Assembly: GCF_000208865.1 (NCBI RefSeq)
Contig: NC_018388.1
Location: forward strand, 682,001 to 746,000
Direction of reading: 5' to 3'
Source: Neospora caninum Liverpool
Taxonomy: Eukaryota; Apicomplexa; Conoidasida; Eucoccidiorida; Sarcocystidae
Length of the DNA stretch: 64,000 nucleotides
A program made the position numbers and the translations under genes. This document shows positions 60,265 to 64,000 of this stretch, one piece after another. Numbering within the stretch: the first letter of the stretch is position 1; each line of letters begins with the position of its first letter. Under the pieces are notes generated by a model. That model was not told the DNA's origin, searched no databases, and saw only the letters and a list, made by a program, of their open reading frames with translations.

Positions 60265-63200
60265 GTATATATATGTATATACATGTATATGTATATATGT
60301 GTATATATGTATATGTATGTATAAAAATGCCCGGCTGCTTGAGTCCCACGGACGTCCCTTCCTTCTGAATCGACAGCTTCCACACGTGGGAGACCGGGGT
60401 ATGGCGTGCCGGAGTCGCTGCAGAAAAGAAGGGATGCCGCACCCTCCGAGATCCTTCAAGATATCGCAAGTGTGTCTCGCTTGTCTCTCAGTCTCTTCTT
60501 TGCACTTCTTGACTGCGATGGCAACGGGAGAAGAACGCATCCGGACTTTCCCGTCAGGTCGCCTCTCCACCACGGCTCTTGAGCTTTCCCACGACGGTAC
60601 GTGACTCGCGCTCGATGTGCCAGCACGTCGCAGGTCAATCAGGACGCCTGCCAGGGACCGCCCCGCCACTGAGGCCGCCCGAGTGTCTCGTTGCATGCGT
60701 TTTCACTCTTCACTCCGCTTTTCCCGTCGCAATCCTCGCTGCGGTGCGTCGTGGATTTTGTCGACTCTCCAGCTCAAGCCGTGCTCCGCGGAACTGGAGA
60801 CAACCCACCGCCGCTCCCTTCCTACGTGTTCGGTCCCCGAAGCCCGCTTGGCGCGGTTGCCGCTGCTGCCGACGAGCTGACTGGTCGACGAGCCATTCTG
60901 CTCATCTCGTCCTTCAGCGAGAAGCCGATCAAGGTGCTCGAGGAATTGCTTGGTCTGAACCCACGCTCCTCGACTGCGGTCCCTCCTCCGGACTCCCTAC
61001 TGACAAAATACCAGGCGCCCGTGCTTTCTTCCGTCGATCGCACAAGTGAGATAGAGACACCAAACGCAGGCGTCCTTTTCAGAGACCACCTTCCTCGTGG
61101 GGCGGAGAAGGCAGGGACAGCGTGGCCAATGTGATAGGGGTGGTGTTCTGTTTTTGTTCTACTGGGTGGATAGAGTCTTCACGCGGCGCCGTCCATGAGA
61201 CTGCAGCGCCGATCCTCTCCTCCGTCAAACGCACAAGTGAGAGAAAGAGACCACAGACAGGCTCCCTTGAGAGACCAGCGTCTGTCTACACGCCAATCAC
61301 GGCAGCGCGTCCCCTGCGAGCGTGGCCGCGTTTTTTCTGTTTCCTCGGTGGATAGAGCTTTCCCGCGGCGCAAAGCCGAACTGAGAAGGCAATGTGAAAC
61401 ACGCAGCATTGCGCCAGCGACACGGAACAGAGCAGGAAGAGCGCTCTTGACTTCGCTCGGCTCAGTCGAACCTCGACGTGTGAAATCGCCTGAGATATCC
61501 CCACGCAAAGACGGGGTGTATGCGAGACGTGTCTGTCCTCGTAGGGCTGTGCTTCTGTTCATTTTTCTCGTGTTTTTTCTGCTGCGGCCCGTTGCACCGC
61601 CGCTCTCTCCAGCCGCGCGGCCGCCCAATCTTTCTCTGCCTCTTCTCCCTCGAGCTGCGTTATTGCCCTTGCCGTCTTCGCGTCCATCTCGGCTTGGCCG
61701 CCAGCTTTGGTACTCCATGCGCACCTGCTGGGGGGCCGTCTCGGGTTTCTCCACGGTGTCAGCTCTTTCGCTTAGGACTCCCCTTTTGACTCATTTCTGC
61801 ACGTGACCGCCTCTCTCTCTCGCTCCCTCCGGCTCATTTCTCTCAGTTTTTGATCGCCAGCCCCGGCAGTCGGTGCAGGACTTTATTTCTTCCTGCTTCA
61901 CGGACCTTCCCGAGATCTGCGCGGGGGCGTACAACGCCCTAGGCTGGCCCCTCTGGAAAGTGCCAAGCGACGACAAGGAGTTGCACGCGTTCGACAAAGC
62001 CGTCAACGGTGAGTCGCCGCAGGGACTTGAATTCAGCGCAAAAGGCGACAAAAACAGAGACACGTGCCTCACACAGCCAGGAGCAAGGGGACTACGGAAA
62101 ACAAGGGCGGGAAACGCGAACTCTTCCCCAGCACCTGGTGACTGAGACGACACATGGTGGGATTCGCGCGGCCGCCTCCTTGGCGCTTGTCTCTCTGTTC
62201 TTTTCCTTTGCTCCATGCCTTGCTCCGCGGTCTCTCTCCTTCCTCTCGCTCCACCCCAGAGATGCGCGTTCGCCTCAATCGGGAACATATGCCAGAGCGT
62301 CTCCGCAGCGACATCCAGCAAGCCCTGTCGGACTTTGACGCGCTTCCCGCCGAGCCCGAGCCGCCCGCACCGACACCCGAGCCGCCCGCACCGACGCCCG
62401 ATGCGATGGCACGCGAGGCGCATGGGCAAGAGACCCTCGAGGACAGGAAGAAGGAGACAGACGAGCACCAGGGGCAGCCGGACGCAAAAGGAGACGACCT
62501 CCAGGCGGAACAGGACGCAAAGGCAGACGATGAAGAGCCAGCTGCGGCGTCGACGTCAACCCCTCAGGAGCCGTCGAAACAAGGCTTCACCGTTTTTGAG
62601 CTGCCGCCCGCCGACAGTCTGACCGCTGCCGGCTCCAGGCACGGCTCTCTCTGGGGCCAAGGCCAGATGCCTAACGCGTTCCTCGGCTCCTCCCAAGCTC
62701 CCACGACCACGTCTCGACGCCTGGCCTGGCCCTACATTAACAAGATGCTCACCGCCAAAAATGGTAAAACACTAAGAACTAGAAGAGCCATGAATGCCAT
62801 GCGGGCACATGGAACGTCACCGCCGGATACATATATATATATATATATATATGGGTGTATATATATATATATATATACGGGCGCACATACATGTCGATGT
62901 ATCTGGAGCGAACGGATTGGGGATACTCATGATAGATGACACCAAAACACGGGTGACGTGGGGGACAGGCTGAGACGCCCTTCAGCAGGCAGGCGATGAT
63001 CGCGTGCCCGTTCATTCATATTTTGAGACGCCGTTTCCTGCTGTGGGGTGAGACACCGGCACTGAGTGGAGCGGGGGTGCACGCCAGGGATCCAGTGCAT
63101 TGGTACAGCTGGACGTCTAGGATGGAGGGTGCCCCCATCTTGCAAACGAATGAAATACGAGGACGTCAGAAGGAACTCAGTCATTTGGGGCAGACACGAA

Positions 63201-63982
63201 TTCGGTGAAAACCGGGTTTGACTCCCGTGTGGCTACTCCACTGCTTTCTCTCGGCTTCCCTTCCCTTCAGGTCCGATGACTCGAATGCCCTCCTGGGTGC
63301 GGACCTCAGGTACGCCGGATCTTCCCTTGGTCCTTTTCGACTTCTTTCTCTCTTTAGCATTCTTTCGGACTGCGCTCGACCCATTTGTCAAGTCTGCCGT
63401 TCTGACATTCTCACCAGGCGCCAAAAGACCCCATGCGTGGCTTTCCTTCCTTCTATCCGTGTTTGTCTCCCGGTACTTTCTCGGTCATTCTCTGCGTGAT
63501 CTCTCTGTTTCCTTCTGGTGGCTCGCTCCACCAGAATTCCCCTCCTCGCTTTCGTCAGCCAATTGTCCCATTCCTTTGGGGGTTCATTTCAGTGCTCTCT
63601 AGACAATCCATTCTTGGAGCGCCGCCTGCTCTGTCGCGTTGTCTGAAGCCTTGTCGGCAGCCTTCCTGCGATTGCGCACTTTTTTGTCTCTGTGTCACCA
63701 TGACGGCCGTTTGCTCTCCTTGTCTTTGCAGATACCTGCTCTTGTCTGGATCCCGAACTCTCCAATGGATGTCGCATGGACTCTGTCAAGTCGACGACGG
63801 ACGTGGTCTTCCGTCTGTCGCTCCTGGTTCCCCCTGCGGTCGAGAGATACATTTCGTCGCAGGCCTCCAGCAGACAGCTCGAGCCGCCTTTCGCTGCCTT
63901 CTGCGCCTCAGTCGGCATCTTCGTCTCTTCTTGGCAGCAACATCTCGTTGCGGGAGGCCACGAGGAAAAGGGAGGCAACATG
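48163..63982 (+). CDS. Large predicted secreted or lumenal protein, unrecognised; continues beyond window
   Basis: Exons: 48163-48325, 49205-49383, 50231-50276, 51023-51214, 51695-52138, 52704-52904, 53548-53886, 54474-54716, 54920-55063, 55771-55836, 56267-56329, 56948-57454, 57529-57563, 58015-about 58280, 58894-58962, 59445-59675, 59861-59995, 60492-60596, 60773-61045, 61847-62008, 62260-62763, 63271-63309, 63732-63982 (phase 0 donor). That is over 1,500 residues. Exon 1 encodes a leader (RSALVSLAIAFQCL core) and joins in frame to exon 2, whose own ATG (49210) would give a protein without a leader. The start is therefore inferred. No transmembrane span is visible yet. Beta-strand-like segments (VEVCTVARQDLV, SIPVYVQTEGSRTVAVG) precede helical ones (LPSRLATRFKQYAGACM, DFISSCFTDLPEICAGAYNA); exon 62260-62763 is acidic with PEPPAPTP repeats. 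NSS and NVS sequons fit a lumenal or extracellular protein. The exon near 58.0-58.3 kb and possible extra exons there are unresolved. I recognise no family. Confidence 0.7.
48483..48818. repeat. 168-bp direct tandem duplication in intron 1
   Basis: Two copies, 48483-48650 and 48651-48818, differ at about one base (t/c near 48559 and 48727). Both lie in the proposed first intron of the large plus-strand gene. The unit is 56 codons, so long open frames run through both copies on each strand; these are shadows. Confidence 0.9.
50019..50207. repeat. About four tandem copies of a 48-50-bp pyrimidine-rich unit
   Basis: The word tctgttttca recurs at 50031, 50081, 50129 and 50179, embedded in a shared unit of 48-50 bp. 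The array ends just before the acceptor of the exon at 50231 and so forms its polypyrimidine region. Confidence 0.88.
50437..50500. repeat. (AT)n microsatellite, interrupted
   Basis: AT repeats in the intron after the exon ending at 50276. Confidence 0.85.
55112..55162. repeat. (AT)n microsatellite, interrupted
   Basis: AT repeats in the intron after the exon ending at 55063. Confidence 0.85.
60232..60323. repeat. (TA)n / TATATG microsatellite
   Basis: About 90 bp of TA with interspersed G, in the intron after the exon ending at 59995. Confidence 0.85.
61015..61370. repeat. Diverged tandem duplication of about 185-190 bp including an exon end and donor
   Basis: The sequence cgcacaagtgaga at 61039 (exon end plus donor) recurs at 61230 with similar flanks, and ggtggatagag at 61165 recurs at 61347. 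The second copy is degenerate and lies inside the intron 61046-61846. Confidence 0.7.
62830..62878. repeat. (AT)n microsatellite
   Basis: Two AT runs separated by ggg, in the intron after the exon ending at 62763. Confidence 0.88.
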
Positions 63983-64000
63983 GTAAGCGGGGAAAGCCTT

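Noticed and set aside
63195..63245. tRNA-like T-arm (cgggtttgactcccg)
   Set aside because: The loop lacks the invariant TTC and no acceptor, D or anticodon stems can be folded around it.

Overview
This window is eukaryotic nuclear DNA. It most likely comes from a coccidian apicomplexan of the Toxoplasma/Neospora/Hammondia group; the species is inferred, not proven. Pointers are a rhoptry-kinase-family protein with a signal peptide, a Tic22-type apicoplast import factor with a secretory leader, a protein of flagellated (microgamete) axonemes, long intergenic spacers, many (TA)n tracts, and CT-rich introns with gtaagt/gtgagt/gtacgc donors. I saw no prokaryotic operons, CRISPR, IS elements or rRNA.

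Layout. 449-7955 (+): the last 12 exons of cytosolic-type valyl-tRNA synthetase. 9970-12347 (+): a PLOD-type glycosyltransferase joined to a multi-pass membrane C-terminus, with a probable GC-AG intron. About 15185-20097 (-): an unrecognised acidic, low-complexity protein with at least four exons. 21329-25479 (+): a six-exon PPR-like protein with a possible organelle leader. 27065-28644 (-): a rhoptry-kinase-family pseudokinase whose signal peptide and kinase part lie in different frames. 30906-35237 (+): a seven-exon CCDC42/CFAP73-like coiled coil. 36841-38841 (+): an intronless Tic22-like protein. 40593-43964 (-): a five-exon Qc-SNARE. 48163 to past the window end (+): a gene of more than 20 exons for a predicted secreted or lumenal protein of over 1,500 residues, unrecognised, with nearly all introns in phase 1.

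Exon models were built by hand from splice signals, reading-frame phase and protein similarity. Boundaries where a phase check closes are strong; the 3' end of the gene at 15-20 kb, the 5' end of the SNARE, and the stretch 57.5-58.9 kb of the last gene are uncertain. The genes are independent housekeeping, organelle, secretion and cilium functions; nothing suggests a shared pathway. Three pairs are divergent (about 20.1-21.3, 28.6-30.9 and 44.0-48.2 kb) and probably share promoter regions; three are convergent.
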